A stretch of DNA of 64,000 nucleotides from Pseudomonas allokribbensis. GTDB lineage: Bacteria > Pseudomonadota > Gammaproteobacteria > Pseudomonadales > Pseudomonadaceae. Below, one piece after another: positions 54,619 through 62,725 of the stretch. Each line of letters starts with the position of its first letter. Within the stretch, counting starts at the first letter, position 1. Location of the stretch: assembly GCF_014863605.1 (NCBI RefSeq), contig NZ_CP062252.1:2861001-2925000 (forward strand), given 5' to 3'. Made by a program: the position numbers and the translations under genes. Below the pieces are notes generated by a model. It did not search any database. It saw only the letters and a program-made list of their open reading frames with translations, and had not been told where the DNA came from.

Positions 54619-54966
54619 TCAGCAGCAGGCGGATGTATTGAGCGGGCGGTCACCCATGGCATCGAGCCGGGCGCTGTTTTCTTCCAGCCACGCGGTGTTG
54701 GCGGCCAGGGTGGTTTCAAGCAGTGTGCGGATCCACGCTGGCAGGTCAGGGTTGAGCCGGTAATAAACCCACTGGCCCTGACGGCGATCCAGCAGCAAGC
54801 CGCAGGTGCGCAACTGCGCGAGATGGCGGGAAATCTTTGGCTGACTGTCGTCCAGCGCGCAGACCAGTTCGCAGACACACAGCTCACCGTCACGGGTGAT
54901 CAGCAGCGTGGCCCGGGCGCGGGTTTCGTCGGCGAGGCATTTGAAAACGGAGGCGGGATTGAGCAT
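54619..54966 (-). CDS. arsR: Arsenic-responsive repressor ArsR
   Basis: A 115-residue ArsR/SmtB repressor from ATG 54966 (MLNPASVFKCLADETR). The winged HTH includes DSQPKISRHLAQLRTCGLL. The metalloid site is GELCVCELVC with Cys30, Cys32 and Cys36. A C-terminal CC pair may add ligands. It controls its own operon through the dyad just upstream of its start. Confidence 0.92.
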   Translation of the reverse strand: MLNPASVFKCLADETRARATLLITRDGELCVCELVCALDDSQPKISRHLAQLRTCGLLLDRRQGQWVYYRLNPDLPAWIRTLLETTLAANTAWLEENSARLDAMGDRPLNTSACC

Positions 54967-54977
54967 GACAATGCCTT

Positions 54978-55021
54978 CAATACATATGGTTGTCCGAATA
55001 TACGGATTTCCATATGTATTG
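54978..55021. promoter_or_regulatory. ArsR operator, 44-bp dyad
   Basis: Outer arms CAATACATATGG and CCATATGTATTG are a perfect 12-bp inverted repeat, and inner arms TCCG and CGGA share the same centre (between 54999 and 55000). The dyad lies 12 bases upstream of the arsR start codon, where it would overlap promoter and leader. Confidence 0.75.
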
Positions 55022-55069
55022 GGCAAGCCTCTTCTTTAATGAACTCTGCGGAAACGCTGTCAGAGAGGA

Positions 55070-55738
55070 TCACGCAAGGTAAAGGGCCAGGATGTCGTGC
55101 AGTGGACGGGCAAGGGCGAGCGTCCGTTTGACTGTTATCAGTTCCGAACCTGCCAGACGCTTGCTGCCCAGTCTGCAGAAAACACCGCCCGGATCGATGT
55201 GCAGCGAAAACAGTCCGATGACCTCGTTCCCAATGACTTTTACGATCAACTCCATGAAGGCTTCATGCGGTGTGCTGGCGGTCAGGTAGGTGAACTCCTC
55301 AACAGTAGCACTGCCAGCCCAAGACACTTCATCCCAGGCCAGACGATCCAGGTGTATGAAGTTTTGCTGCGTCTGCAAATCCTCCACAAGCGCTCGCAAT
55401 ACATTCACAAACCGCTCACACGTAAGGATTTCGAGTTCGTATCGATAAAGGCCTGAGGGGGCAGTGCCGACGACTTTGGCGGTCAGGAGGTAGCTCTGCG
55501 CAATTTCCGAAGGCTGTCCATCCCAGCCATTCAGGTCGGATACCGGCGGGCACCAAATGACCTGAATTGTTTCGCCGGTGCGGATCAGTTCGCTTTGATC
55601 AAAACGGGCCGATGTGGTTTGGCCAACACGTGGCAATAAGTCGTGGAGGTGGAGTACCGGGGCACTGTAATCGATGCCGGAGTCCTGTGACCAGAATGTG
55701 GGGAAGTGGATTTTCATGGGGTGATCGTAGTTCATCAT
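55070..55738 (-). CDS. Protein of unknown function, 222 residues
   Basis: A soluble acidic protein, no signal peptide or membrane helix. It opens MMNYDHPMKIHFPTFW; the ATG at residue 8 is a possible alternative start. Segments such as LPRVGQTTSARFDQSELI and SATVEEFTYLTASTPHEAFM alternate strands and helices. No motif recognised. Its coding bias fits the chromosome, so it is probably a real native gene. Divergent from the lipoprotein gene at 55957. Confidence 0.65.
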   Translation of the reverse strand: MMNYDHPMKIHFPTFWSQDSGIDYSAPVLHLHDLLPRVGQTTSARFDQSELIRTGETIQVIWCPPVSDLNGWDGQPSEIAQSYLLTAKVVGTAPSGLYRYELEILTCERFVNVLRALVEDLQTQQNFIHLDRLAWDEVSWAGSATVEEFTYLTASTPHEAFMELIVKVIGNEVIGLFSLHIDPGGVFCRLGSKRLAGSELITVKRTLALARPLHDILALYLA

Positions 55739-55956
55739 GTGGCTCTCGGGTCTTCATCAGCCGGTAAAACGCTTACCAGGTTATCGCCAGCCCAGGCGCT
55801 GGCTGAAGGCCAGATGCTCGCCAATCCACAACCCGCGAGGGTGACTTTTTCGGGGTGAGTGATAGCATGTGGCCTTCATTGCGAAACAACGCGTGCTTTG
55901 ACTTGGTCGACTGCCAGGACATCAAGTTTTCATCTTCAATCAATGCAGATTTATCA

Positions 55957-56418
55957 ATGATCAAGATTGCGATACCGACGTTTATCCTGCTGCTGTGCCT
56001 GCAGGGTTGTGCAGAGATGCCTGCGTATTCGAACGTACAGTCCGGTGAGCCGAGCGACGAAACCCGTTACACCGTCGTCGAAACCGATACCTATGCCGGA
56101 AGGCCTCAGCGCTCCTGGGGGGACGGCGAGCCAAACCTGAACATCATTAGAATCAACGACAAGAAAGTGGGGAACATTCCATTCTCCACTTACTATTACA
56201 AGAATGACTCGCCTCAGCGTGCTGTGCTGATCCCGGGGAAGTACACGATTCAACTGGAATACAATCTGCCGTTGCAGTTCCTGTTTGCCGATCTGGAGTT
56301 CGAAGGCAAACCCGGTCAAAAGATCATCGCCCGTTCGCAATATGTGGGTCTCAACCGATTGGAAATATGGTTGGAAGACGCGGCTACCGGTGAAATCGTT
56401 GGTAAGCGTGTGCACTGA
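55957..56418 (+). CDS. Putative lipoprotein of unknown function
   Basis: A 153-residue protein. I take ATG 55957 (MIKIAIPTFILLLCLQGC) because it yields a lipobox (CLQGC, Cys at residue 18); the frame is open upstream but unlike a protein. The mature part (SDETRYTVVETDTYAGRPQR, then VLIPGKYTIQLEYNLPL and QKIIARSQYVGLNR) reads as a beta-sandwich like small outer-membrane-associated lipoproteins. The ribosome site is weak. A strong terminator follows. Confidence 0.65.
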   Translation: MIKIAIPTFILLLCLQGCAEMPAYSNVQSGEPSDETRYTVVETDTYAGRPQRSWGDGEPNLNIIRINDKKVGNIPFSTYYYKNDSPQRAVLIPGKYTIQLEYNLPLQFLFADLEFEGKPGQKIIARSQYVGLNRLEIWLEDAATGEIVGKRVH

Positions 56419-56467
56419 CAAGGTTAAAGCGATGGCTGTGAAGTAACGCGCTTTCAGCGATTGAACG

Positions 56468-56514
56468 AAGAGGGGGATTTTGAATACTTATTCAAAATCC
56501 CCCTCTTGTTTTTT
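56468..56514. terminator. Very long-stem terminator
   Basis: A perfect 19-bp stem (AAGAGGGGGATTTTGAATA and its complement) around a 2-base loop, followed by GTTTTTT. It separates the lipoprotein gene from the convergent LysE-type gene. Confidence 0.88.
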
Positions 56515-56535
56515 GACCCCGTAAGTTCGGGCGAT

Positions 56536-57156
56536 TCAGCGCTTGCTGAAAGCCAGTCGCGCCGCAAACAGCACGAAAATCATCCCGGTGGTGCGATCCA
56601 TCCAGCGAATCACCTTCTCCCGTCGCAGAAACCCGGACAGGGGCTGTGTCGCGCCGATCAACACCAGCGACCAGAGCAACCCGAGCACCACATGAATGCT
56701 CACCAGCCCGAACGTCCAGGGCACAAGCGGCTGCCCTTGCGGAATGAACTGCGGCAGAAACGACACGTAGAAAATCCCGATCTTCGGATTGAGCACATTC
56801 CCCAGCATGCCCTTCAGAAACCAGTTGGCCCCCGGCTTGCCGTTGGCCTCGGCGGGAGCCAACGAGCGGCGAGGGCGCAACAACATGTTCAACCCGAGCC
56901 ACGCCAGATAAGCCGCGCCGCAGTACTTCAACAGGTTGTAGGCCAGCTCCGACACCGCAATCAACGCCCCGAGGCCGAACGCCACCGCCGCACCCCACAA
57001 CAGGCAACCGGCGTTGATGCCCAACGCAGCGCGCAAGGCCTGTTGCTTGCCTTCGACGGTGGCGGTGCGCAGAACCAGCGCGGTGTCGAGACCGGGTGTC
57101 AGCGTCAGCAGTGTGGCGGCGAAAGTGAAGGCGAGGAGGTTATCGGCGATGGACAT
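56536..57156 (-). CDS. LysE family translocator
   Basis: A 206-residue exporter starting at ATG 57156 (MSIADNLLAFTFAATLLTLTPG). The hallmark TPGLDTALVLRTATVEG is in helix 1, with GINAGCLLWGAAVAFGLGAL in helix 2 and KYCGAAYLAWLGLNML in helix 3; about six helices in total. It differs from the copy at 37009 in sequence and neighbours. Probably exports an amino acid; no linked regulator. Confidence 0.87.
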   Translation of the reverse strand: MSIADNLLAFTFAATLLTLTPGLDTALVLRTATVEGKQQALRAALGINAGCLLWGAAVAFGLGALIAVSELAYNLLKYCGAAYLAWLGLNMLLRPRRSLAPAEANGKPGANWFLKGMLGNVLNPKIGIFYVSFLPQFIPQGQPLVPWTFGLVSIHVVLGLLWSLVLIGATQPLSGFLRREKVIRWMDRTTGMIFVLFAARLAFSKR

Positions 57157-57199
57157 GGCACGTGGGTTTCCTGTTCTGGATGGGGGAACGGTAGCGGTT

Positions 57200-57667
57200 T
57201 CAGGCGGGGGGATCCAGCAGGGAGATGAGGCGGGGTTCGATGGCGTCAGGTTGTATCTCAAGGATTGCCAGGGTGACCGGCAGTTTGAAACGCCGGGGAC
57301 CGGCGCTGCCCGGATTGACGTAGAGCCGGTCGCCGCGCCATTCGATTCGGGGTTTGTGGGAGTGGCCGGTGATGATGAGTTTCACGTTGGGGTCGAGGTC
57401 AGTGGGGACGTCGGCGATGTCGTGGACGAGGAGGGTTGACCAGCCGTTGAGGTTTACGCTCAGGAGGTCGGGGAGGTCTTGGGCCCACGGACTGTTCAGA
57501 TCGTTGTTGCCGCGCACTGCATGGACGGGGGCGATTTTGGCCAGTTGCGCGAGGATGTCCGCGTTACCGATGTCGCCGGCATGGATGATCTGATCGCAGC
57601 CTTGCAACGCGGCCAGGGCTTCGGGGCGCAGGAGGTTGTGGGTGTCGGAGATGAGGCCGATCTTCAT
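57200..57667 (-). CDS. YfcE-type metallophosphoesterase
   Basis: A 155-residue calcineurin-like phosphoesterase from ATG 57667 with GGAG 6 bases ahead. Metal motifs in order: SDTHN (D8, H10), GDIGN, GNND, LLVHD and GHSHKPRI, all matching the YfcE/MJ0936 phosphodiesterase set. Cytosolic, Mn-dependent. Natural substrate unknown; members hydrolyse cyclic or bis-phosphodiesters in vitro. Confidence 0.9.
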   Translation of the reverse strand: MKIGLISDTHNLLRPEALAALQGCDQIIHAGDIGNADILAQLAKIAPVHAVRGNNDLNSPWAQDLPDLLSVNLNGWSTLLVHDIADVPTDLDPNVKLIITGHSHKPRIEWRGDRLYVNPGSAGPRRFKLPVTLAILEIQPDAIEPRLISLLDPPA

Positions 57668-57714
57668 ACGGAGCTCCGGGTTGAGTAGGGCCGGGATGCT
57701 GGCTTCCACCGAAT

Positions 57715-58851
57715 TCAGCCTGTCGGCTCAGCGGGTTTCGCTATCTGTTCGCTTGTCAGATCACCTTGCAGTTCCCTGAGACCCGCTGGGCTTGAGTAGA
57801 GTTTTTCCATAGCCAGTACTTCGGTCAGTTGTTCCGGCGAAAGTGTCTTCTCTTCCTTCTCAAGCTCCACGCGCATGGGGCCTGCGATATTGTCAGGCAG
57901 TGTCTGTTTGAGCGCTACACGCAATAACCCGCAAGCCTTGCGCTTGTTCTTCTCGAAGCCTTGCCCGTTATCGAGATGAACGGCAAGGGTAACGAGCGAA
58001 ACAGCGTGTCCTTGAAGGGCCGCCTGCAACAACCAGCGATTCGCCAGTGGGTAGTTAACCGGCACATCAGTGCCACTGCTGTAGAGGTTGCCGAGGACGA
58101 ACTGTGCCTTGGCGTCACCCTGTTCGGCTGCGCGGGTATACCAATGCAATGCGGCAGGCAGATCTTTGGGAATGCCTGTGCCAACGCCGTTGAAATAAGC
58201 CGCTCCCAACATTCCGGATGCCTGGCTATCGCCGGCAGTGGCCGCTTGGGTAAGTAGTTTCACGGCTTGTTGAGGGTCTGCTGAAACGCCGTGACCAAAC
58301 AAGTAGAGGTTACCCAGTAATGTCAGAGCCTCGTTATCGCCCTGAGCGGCTGCTTTGCTGGCCCAGTTGAAAGCCTGCCGAGGGTCTGCTTCGACACCAC
58401 TACCTTTGTAATAAAGGGAGGCGAGTTGACGTTGAGATTTGGCATGACCTTGTTCTGCAGCCTTGCGAAACCATGTAGCGGCCTGGGTAAAGTCCCTCGG
58501 TATTTCCAGGCCCGCAATGCTCGAAACACCCATGAAATACTGGGCGTCTGGGTTACCGTGCTCAGCCGATTCGCTTATCAACTGCAGGCCTTTTGGTCGA
58601 TCAACTTCAACACCTCGACCGTAATATTCAATGAGGCCGAGCTTGAACTGCGCGAGACGATCTCCTTTTTCTGCTGCGCTCAAATACCACTCGGCAGCTT
58701 TGCCAGGGTTGCGGCCAACTACCAGGCCATCCTCGTAGGCTGAAGCGATCAAGGTGGTGAGGTTAAAAGGGCTTCGCCACAGCGTGATAAAGAAGGTAAC
58801 AACGATATATGCAACGACGCTAAGGATTAGAACAACTGAAAACCGGCGCAA
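57715..58851 (-). CDS. Membrane-anchored Sel1-repeat protein
   Basis: A 378-residue protein. One N-terminal membrane segment (residues 5-25, VVLILSVVAYIVVTFFITLW) anchors a periplasmic-side array of about seven Sel1-like repeats (about 45-300) of the form A..W...AAEQGDA.AQ..LG.LY..G.GV. Examples: AAEWYLSAAEKGDRLAQFKL and ALHWYTRAAEQGDAKAQFVL. The last 80 residues are charged and helical. Sel1 proteins act as scaffolds; the partner is unknown. The 195 bases upstream to 59046 hold nothing recognisable. Confidence 0.85.
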   Translation of the reverse strand: MRRFSVVLILSVVAYIVVTFFITLWRSPFNLTTLIASAYEDGLVVGRNPGKAAEWYLSAAEKGDRLAQFKLGLIEYYGRGVEVDRPKGLQLISESAEHGNPDAQYFMGVSSIAGLEIPRDFTQAATWFRKAAEQGHAKSQRQLASLYYKGSGVEADPRQAFNWASKAAAQGDNEALTLLGNLYLFGHGVSADPQQAVKLLTQAATAGDSQASGMLGAAYFNGVGTGIPKDLPAALHWYTRAAEQGDAKAQFVLGNLYSSGTDVPVNYPLANRWLLQAALQGHAVSLVTLAVHLDNGQGFEKNKRKACGLLRVALKQTLPDNIAGPMRVELEKEEKTLSPEQLTEVLAMEKLYSSPAGLRELQGDLTSEQIAKPAEPTG

Positions 58852-59046
58852 TTTCGAATCCGTTCATAACGTGGTAAGCGGGGGAGTGTATCGATGCTTT
58901 TTCGTACTGCCCAGTCTTACAGGGTTCTAACCTGTTCTCCTCCATAGACAATATTTGGCGTTCACACTTTTCACTCATCCTTAACGTTGTGAACCGGTCT
59001 CAAGCCTGAGAGGCTGGCGTGAGGTTTACCATAAGGACATACGGAC

Positions 59047-59778
59047 ATGAGCACGCCAAAAATTTTGATCACGGGGGCTTCGGGCCAGATCGGCAGAGCT
59101 TTCTGGACCGCGCGGGACGATAAATCCGATTTGCGCCTGGCCGATATGGACGTCGCAACACTCCCGGAATCGGCACAACGTTTCTCTCTCGACATCAGGG
59201 ACCAAGCCAGTTCTCTCGAAGCCTGCGAAGGCATACACACCGTGATCCATCTCGCTGCTGATCCGAACCCGGACGCCGACTTCACGTCTTCGCTGCTGCC
59301 TGTGAATATTATCGGCACCTACAACATGCTGTTCGCCGCAAAAGCTCAAGGCTGCAAGCGCTTCATATTTGCGAGCAGTGCCCAGGCGATTGAGGGTTAT
59401 CCGAAAGACGTCCAGATACATGAAGGGATGGCACCGAAACCAGGCAACCTTTATGGGGTGAGCAAAGCGTTTGGCGAAGCGCTGGCTTCGATGCATGCAA
59501 ACGATGGTCAAATGACGACAATCGCGGTCCGTATTGCAAACGTCGCCAGATTTCACGCTGGCGAAACCCACAGCCCCCGGGACGTGGCTGCGTTTATCAG
59601 CTACAGGGATGTCGTTGCGTTACTGGAGCGATGCGTCGAGGCCGAGCTGAGCGGATTCCATGTTGTCCATGGCGTCTCGGATAACCGCTACAAACGGCTT
59701 TCAATTGATCAGACCAGAAAAACCGTTGGGTACGCGCCCCTTGATAACTCATTCGAGATTCTGGAAGGGCGCGCTTGA
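59047..59778 (+). CDS. NAD-dependent epimerase/dehydratase family (extended SDR)
   Basis: A 243-residue extended SDR. NAD-binding ILITGASGQIGRAF (residues 6-19), HLAADPNPDA, the Ser in FASSAQAIEGYP and the catalytic YGVSK (about residue 137-141). The layout resembles uronate dehydrogenases and related sugar oxidoreductases, which are slightly longer. It is single, followed directly by the AT-rich region and the borosin-like locus. Confidence 0.85.
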   Translation: MSTPKILITGASGQIGRAFWTARDDKSDLRLADMDVATLPESAQRFSLDIRDQASSLEACEGIHTVIHLAADPNPDADFTSSLLPVNIIGTYNMLFAAKAQGCKRFIFASSAQAIEGYPKDVQIHEGMAPKPGNLYGVSKAFGEALASMHANDGQMTTIAVRIANVARFHAGETHSPRDVAAFISYRDVVALLERCVEAELSGFHVVHGVSDNRYKRLSIDQTRKTVGYAPLDNSFEILEGRA

Positions 59779-59848
59779 TCTGATTGAGTGCGGTAGCTTT
59801 CAGGTCACCTGAGTACATCACGAACGACCCAACGGATGCGGCAGGAGT

Positions 59849-59893
59849 GGAAGGGGACTGATTTATTATTTGAAAAATATATCAGTTCCCTGT
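59849..59893. repeat. RAYT-type hairpin repeat, variant
   Basis: GGAAGGGGACTGATTTATTATTTG pairs imperfectly with AAATATATCAGTTCCCTG; a variant of the AGGGGACAGATTTATTT hairpin with CTGA for CAGA. It marks the left edge of the AT-rich locus. Confidence 0.8.
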
Positions 59894-60378
59894 TTCTAAT
59901 AAATGCTCAACAGTTTATGCCAGTCTCATTTAATTAACACGAAAATACTACGGTAGATGGCTTGCCTTTTCGATTTATTAAACTAACCTGTTTCACAATG
60001 GCAAGAGATAAAGGCTTTATTTTGTACTTTCAGTAATATCCCGAAAATTTAGAGTTGGATATGCTGGGGGTGATACTTTCCCTGCTATTCGGATGGATGG
60101 GCGAAAGTATGGGAGTGTCTCGCGAGTTTGTTTAAGAGGGTCAAAGTTTTAAGCAAGCGTTAGTGTGCGATATTTTGTGAAATGCTTAAAATCTTTGAAT
60201 TTTAGCGCTGTCTGCTAAAAAACATTCAAAGGGGTGAGGTCAGGTTCTAATTCTAATTCTAATTCTAATTCTAATACTAAGGTGTGATTGGGAATTTTAT
60301 TGGAGGCGATCTGGCTGTGGTTTTCAAACGCTGCCAATCTCGTCGGATTGGTCTGCTGTAACAAGAAAGGAGAATTAA
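59894..60378. promoter_or_regulatory. AT-rich upstream region of the borosin-like operon
   Basis: No convincing gene is seen; a 24-codon ATG frame at 60061 lacks a good ribosome site. The region has an inverted repeat TTTTAAGCA/TGCTTAAAA (60147-60155 with 60183-60191) and a hairpin TTTTAGC/GCTAAAA (60200-60206 with 60214-60220). It also holds five tandem TTCTAA units (60245-60274) plus a degenerate sixth. An AAGGAG ribosome site (60366-60371) precedes the precursor gene. The promoter must lie here, but I cannot fix the boxes. Confidence 0.5.
60245..60280. repeat. Hexanucleotide tandem repeat (TTCTAA)5
   Basis: Five perfect TTCTAA units followed by TACTAA, about 100 bases upstream of the putative borosin precursor start. 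A repeat of this size can change copy number by slippage and so alter promoter spacing. Confidence 0.85.
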
Positions 60379-60741
60379 ATGTCTACTGTATTTACCGACT
60401 TCCTATTGGCAACGTCACGTCCAGCGACGTTGATGCGATTTATTTCTAATAAAGAGCACGTGATGAATGAATTGTTACTGTCAGAGGAGGAGAAGGAGGC
60501 CGTTCGTTCGGGAATAGCCTCGCAGATGCGGAAGTATGCTATATCAATCGAGCATGAGTCTGAAAGTAAGGCTCAATTTACTTCTGAGCGAACTCTGCAA
60601 TTCAATCCAGCGCTGATCGAAATCGAGCCGGTTGTCGAGATTCATATAACAGTCGACCAATCAACGGTTGAGATTCCAAATCAACTATTCAAAGATGCGA
60701 GTGGTCAATTGTTTATTAGTCGCGGCCAGGAGATAAGATAA
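60379..60741 (+). CDS. Putative split-borosin precursor peptide
   Basis: A 120-residue protein starting at ATG 60379 after AAGGAG. Residues about 6-55 (FTDFLLATSRPATLMRFISN, then HVMNELLLSEEEKEAVRSG) have the two-helix LigA-like pattern of the borosin binding domain that docks split precursors, such as SonA, on their methyltransferase. Residues 60-120 would hold linker and core: a hydrophobic LIEIEPVVEIHITV stretch and a C-terminal QLFISRGQEIR. It is longer than SonA as I remember it (about 70 residues). The methyltransferase starts 1 base after its stop. The identity as precursor rests on the leader pattern and the neighbour; which residues are methylated is unknown. Confidence 0.7.
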   Translation: MSTVFTDFLLATSRPATLMRFISNKEHVMNELLLSEEEKEAVRSGIASQMRKYAISIEHESESKAQFTSERTLQFNPALIEIEPVVEIHITVDQSTVEIPNQLFKDASGQLFISRGQEIR

Positions 60742-60742
60742 C

Positions 60743-61597
60743 ATGACGAATCGGGGCTCGCTTGTTGTGGTTGGAAGTGGGATTTCTGTCGGGCACGTTT
60801 CGGAAGAGACAAAAGGATGGATCGAAGCCGCGACAAAAGTTTTGTATTGCGTGGCCGATGCTCCTACGGAGCGGCTAATAATGAATTTGAATCCAAATCA
60901 CGAATCGCTGTATGTTTACTACGGTGAGGATAAGCCGAGGACTGAGACCTACAGACAAATGGTTGCTAAAACTCTTGAGTATGTGAGAGCCGGCGAACAA
61001 GTCTGTGTCGTGTATTACGGCCATCCCGGAATTTTTGTTAACCCTGGACATCGCGCAGTAGCAATCGCTCGTGACGAGGGTTACCAAGCTAAAATGCTTC
61101 CCGCCGTTTCATCACTTGATTGCCTATTCTGCGACCTCGGCTTTGACCCCTCGAGAGGCTGCTTGATCTATGAGGCAACAGATTTGGTCGTGAGAAAACG
61201 CACGCTCGATCCAACTCTGCATACTGTGATATGGCAGATTGCTTGCGTCGGTGATTTGGGATATAGCTTCGCAGGATTTGACGGGAGAAATACACAGCGG
61301 CTCGTCGATTATTTGCTGACCGCATACAATGGTGATCATCAGGTGGCTATTTACGAGGCAGCTCAGTTCGCGATATGTGATCCGGTCATCAAGTGGATAC
61401 GAATTTCCGATTTGGCGACTATCAAGCTTTCTGGAATCGACACTCTATATGCCCCCCCAGAAAAGCTAGCACCAGTTTATATTGAGGAACTCACGGCGTT
61501 AGGATTGGGCTCCGCGCTAGACAATATCCGCATGGAGCCTGTCACGAAAGATGAAGCTGATAATTTATTATGTGTGAATCAGAATTTGAGGCAGTAG
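60743..61597 (+). CDS. Borosin-type peptide alpha-N-methyltransferase
   Basis: A 284-residue member of the tetrapyrrole methylase superfamily; AGGAG precedes ATG 60743. Such borosin enzymes use SAM to methylate backbone amides of a precursor. Visible: SAM-loop LVVVGSGIS (residues 7-15), LNPNHESLYVYYGEDKPRTETYRQM-type block (split at 49-73), YYGHPGIFVNPGHRAV (91-106) and IYEAAQFAI (203-211). Tyr60, Arg66, Tyr70 and Tyr92 keep the 6-4-22 spacing of the catalytic Tyr66, Arg72, Tyr76 and Tyr98 that I recall for OphMA. There is no fused precursor at the C-terminus, so it is a split type like SonM. CobA/CbiF-type corrin enzymes are less likely given the neighbours and motifs. Confidence 0.85.
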   Translation: MTNRGSLVVVGSGISVGHVSEETKGWIEAATKVLYCVADAPTERLIMNLNPNHESLYVYYGEDKPRTETYRQMVAKTLEYVRAGEQVCVVYYGHPGIFVNPGHRAVAIARDEGYQAKMLPAVSSLDCLFCDLGFDPSRGCLIYEATDLVVRKRTLDPTLHTVIWQIACVGDLGYSFAGFDGRNTQRLVDYLLTAYNGDHQVAIYEAAQFAICDPVIKWIRISDLATIKLSGIDTLYAPPEKLAPVYIEELTALGLGSALDNIRMEPVTKDEADNLLCVNQNLRQ

Positions 61598-62220
61598 TAA
61601 GATTTTCAGGATTGGCATACCCATTTAGGGCTTGGATGGAGAGCTTATGGGGTACCACGGATCTCGAGCATCTGCATCACCGCATGGCTGTTAACTTAGG
61701 GAATTATGTGGAGAAAGTGAGATTTTTTCAAAGTCAATGCGATATTCATGTCGATGAGATTCGAGAAATTTTGTTTCGTTATTTAGAAGAGGTAGTGGAG
61801 CCGCAAGTCGGAAAAGCAGTTTACGTGCAGTCTTCGCCAACATTTCGAGCGCACTTTTCCGTTGAACTTATTAACTCCATAGAGCATGAGCTGTTAGCGG
61901 GAACATTGGATACCAGGGGTTTCTTAGAAAGATTTTATTGGTGTGCGAACGAACAGAGCGCACGAGGTTTTCACAGAGACGCTCAGTATGGTCTTCCGAA
62001 GCACGCAGTCAACATATGGACAGCGCTCACTGATAGCTACGGAACGAACTCCTTATGGGTTGGCGACGCCAGTGATGAGGGGGTAAACTCCTCGCGACCT
62101 GTTGAGGTTTCTAGAAATTCTTGTTTTATCTTTAATGGGGCCACTCGGTGGCATGGAACAGTTTGCAATACGTCAGGTCATACTAGAATTAGTTTTGATC
62201 TTCGTGTTTTAACTAGATAG
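61570..62220 (+). CDS. Putative Fe(II)/2-oxoglutarate dioxygenase (StrG-like)
   Basis: A 216-residue protein overlapping the methyltransferase by 28 bases, so it is translationally coupled. The facial triad of this oxygenase superfamily is visible: His135 and Asp137 in GFHRDAQYG, His195 in TRWHGTVCN, with Arg206 in TRISFDLRV as 2-oxoglutarate anchor. PTFRAHFSVEL and AVNIWTALTDSYGTNSLWVG fit the double-stranded beta-helix of StrG/phytanoyl-CoA-like members. Its position suggests hydroxylation or desaturation of the methylated peptide. No such pairing is known to me from characterised borosin clusters. AT-rich codon use like its neighbours. Confidence 0.75.
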   Translation: MCESEFEAVVRFSGLAYPFRAWMESLWGTTDLEHLHHRMAVNLGNYVEKVRFFQSQCDIHVDEIREILFRYLEEVVEPQVGKAVYVQSSPTFRAHFSVELINSIEHELLAGTLDTRGFLERFYWCANEQSARGFHRDAQYGLPKHAVNIWTALTDSYGTNSLWVGDASDEGVNSSRPVEVSRNSCFIFNGATRWHGTVCNTSGHTRISFDLRVLTR

Positions 62221-62725
62221 GATGGTTTGATTGGCGCCACGCACTCCTCGTGAGTTCGAAGATTTTAAAATCATAAGATTCATCCGTTTCTACTATTTCA
62301 GAATAAGGTAATGATAAGAGAAATTTTTCTGCAGCAATGTTTGATCTTGAAATTTTAGATAATAATCTTTTTAGATTTAGCTCCCCGAAGGCGTGCTCGG
62401 CTAATAGAAGTCTAGATGCTTTCGCATATCCTCTGCGTCGGCTGTTCCCTGGCGCTATTAATGTTCCAGTCCATGCCTCACGCGAATTGTCATTAATGCC
62501 ATAGAGCATTGTGAGCCCGACAAGCCCCCCGGCTTCATTTTCTATAGCAAAACCTTTATTTCTTTGATCTGACGCTAACATATCGAAAAATGCCTTCGTT
62601 CCTTCGAATGTTAGGGGGAAATGCCAGCTTAGCTCCTCCGCGACCCTAGGTTCTTTCAACCAATAGGTGACGACTTCTATATCAGAAATCTCGATTGCTC
62701 GCAGTGTGATCGGTGTCAGCGACAT
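62213..62725 (-). CDS. GNAT family N-acetyltransferase
   Basis: A 170-residue GNAT (RimJ/RimL-like). ATG 62725 (MSLTPITLRAIEISDIEVV) gives the normal domain start; a TTG at 62746 with AGGAAG ahead is an alternative. The acetyl-CoA pyrophosphate loop is IAPGNSRRRGYAKAS; further marks are GLVGLTMLYGIND and LKRLLSKISRSNIAAEKFL. It converges on the dioxygenase gene with an 8-base overlap. It shares the AT-rich composition and may acetylate the product, the precursor N-terminus or act in self-protection; it could also be unrelated. Confidence 0.8.
   Translation of the reverse strand: MSLTPITLRAIEISDIEVVTYWLKEPRVAEELSWHFPLTFEGTKAFFDMLASDQRNKGFAIENEAGGLVGLTMLYGINDNSREAWTGTLIAPGNSRRRGYAKASRLLLAEHAFGELNLKRLLSKISRSNIAAEKFLLSLPYSEIVETDESYDFKIFELTRSAWRQSNHPI

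Noticed and set aside
60061..60135. 24-codon frame (MLGVILSLLFGWMG...) upstream of the borosin-like operon
   Set aside because: No good ribosome site, and this short hydrophobic frame could arise by chance in AT-rich DNA.
60245..60280. CRISPR-like repetition
   Set aside because: Contiguous 6-base units without spacers; a simple sequence repeat, and no cas genes are in the window.
60743..61597. Cobalamin/siroheme biosynthesis methyltransferase
   Set aside because: Same superfamily, but no corrin or heme genes are adjacent, the borosin-type Tyr/Arg spacing is kept, and a precursor-like gene precedes it.
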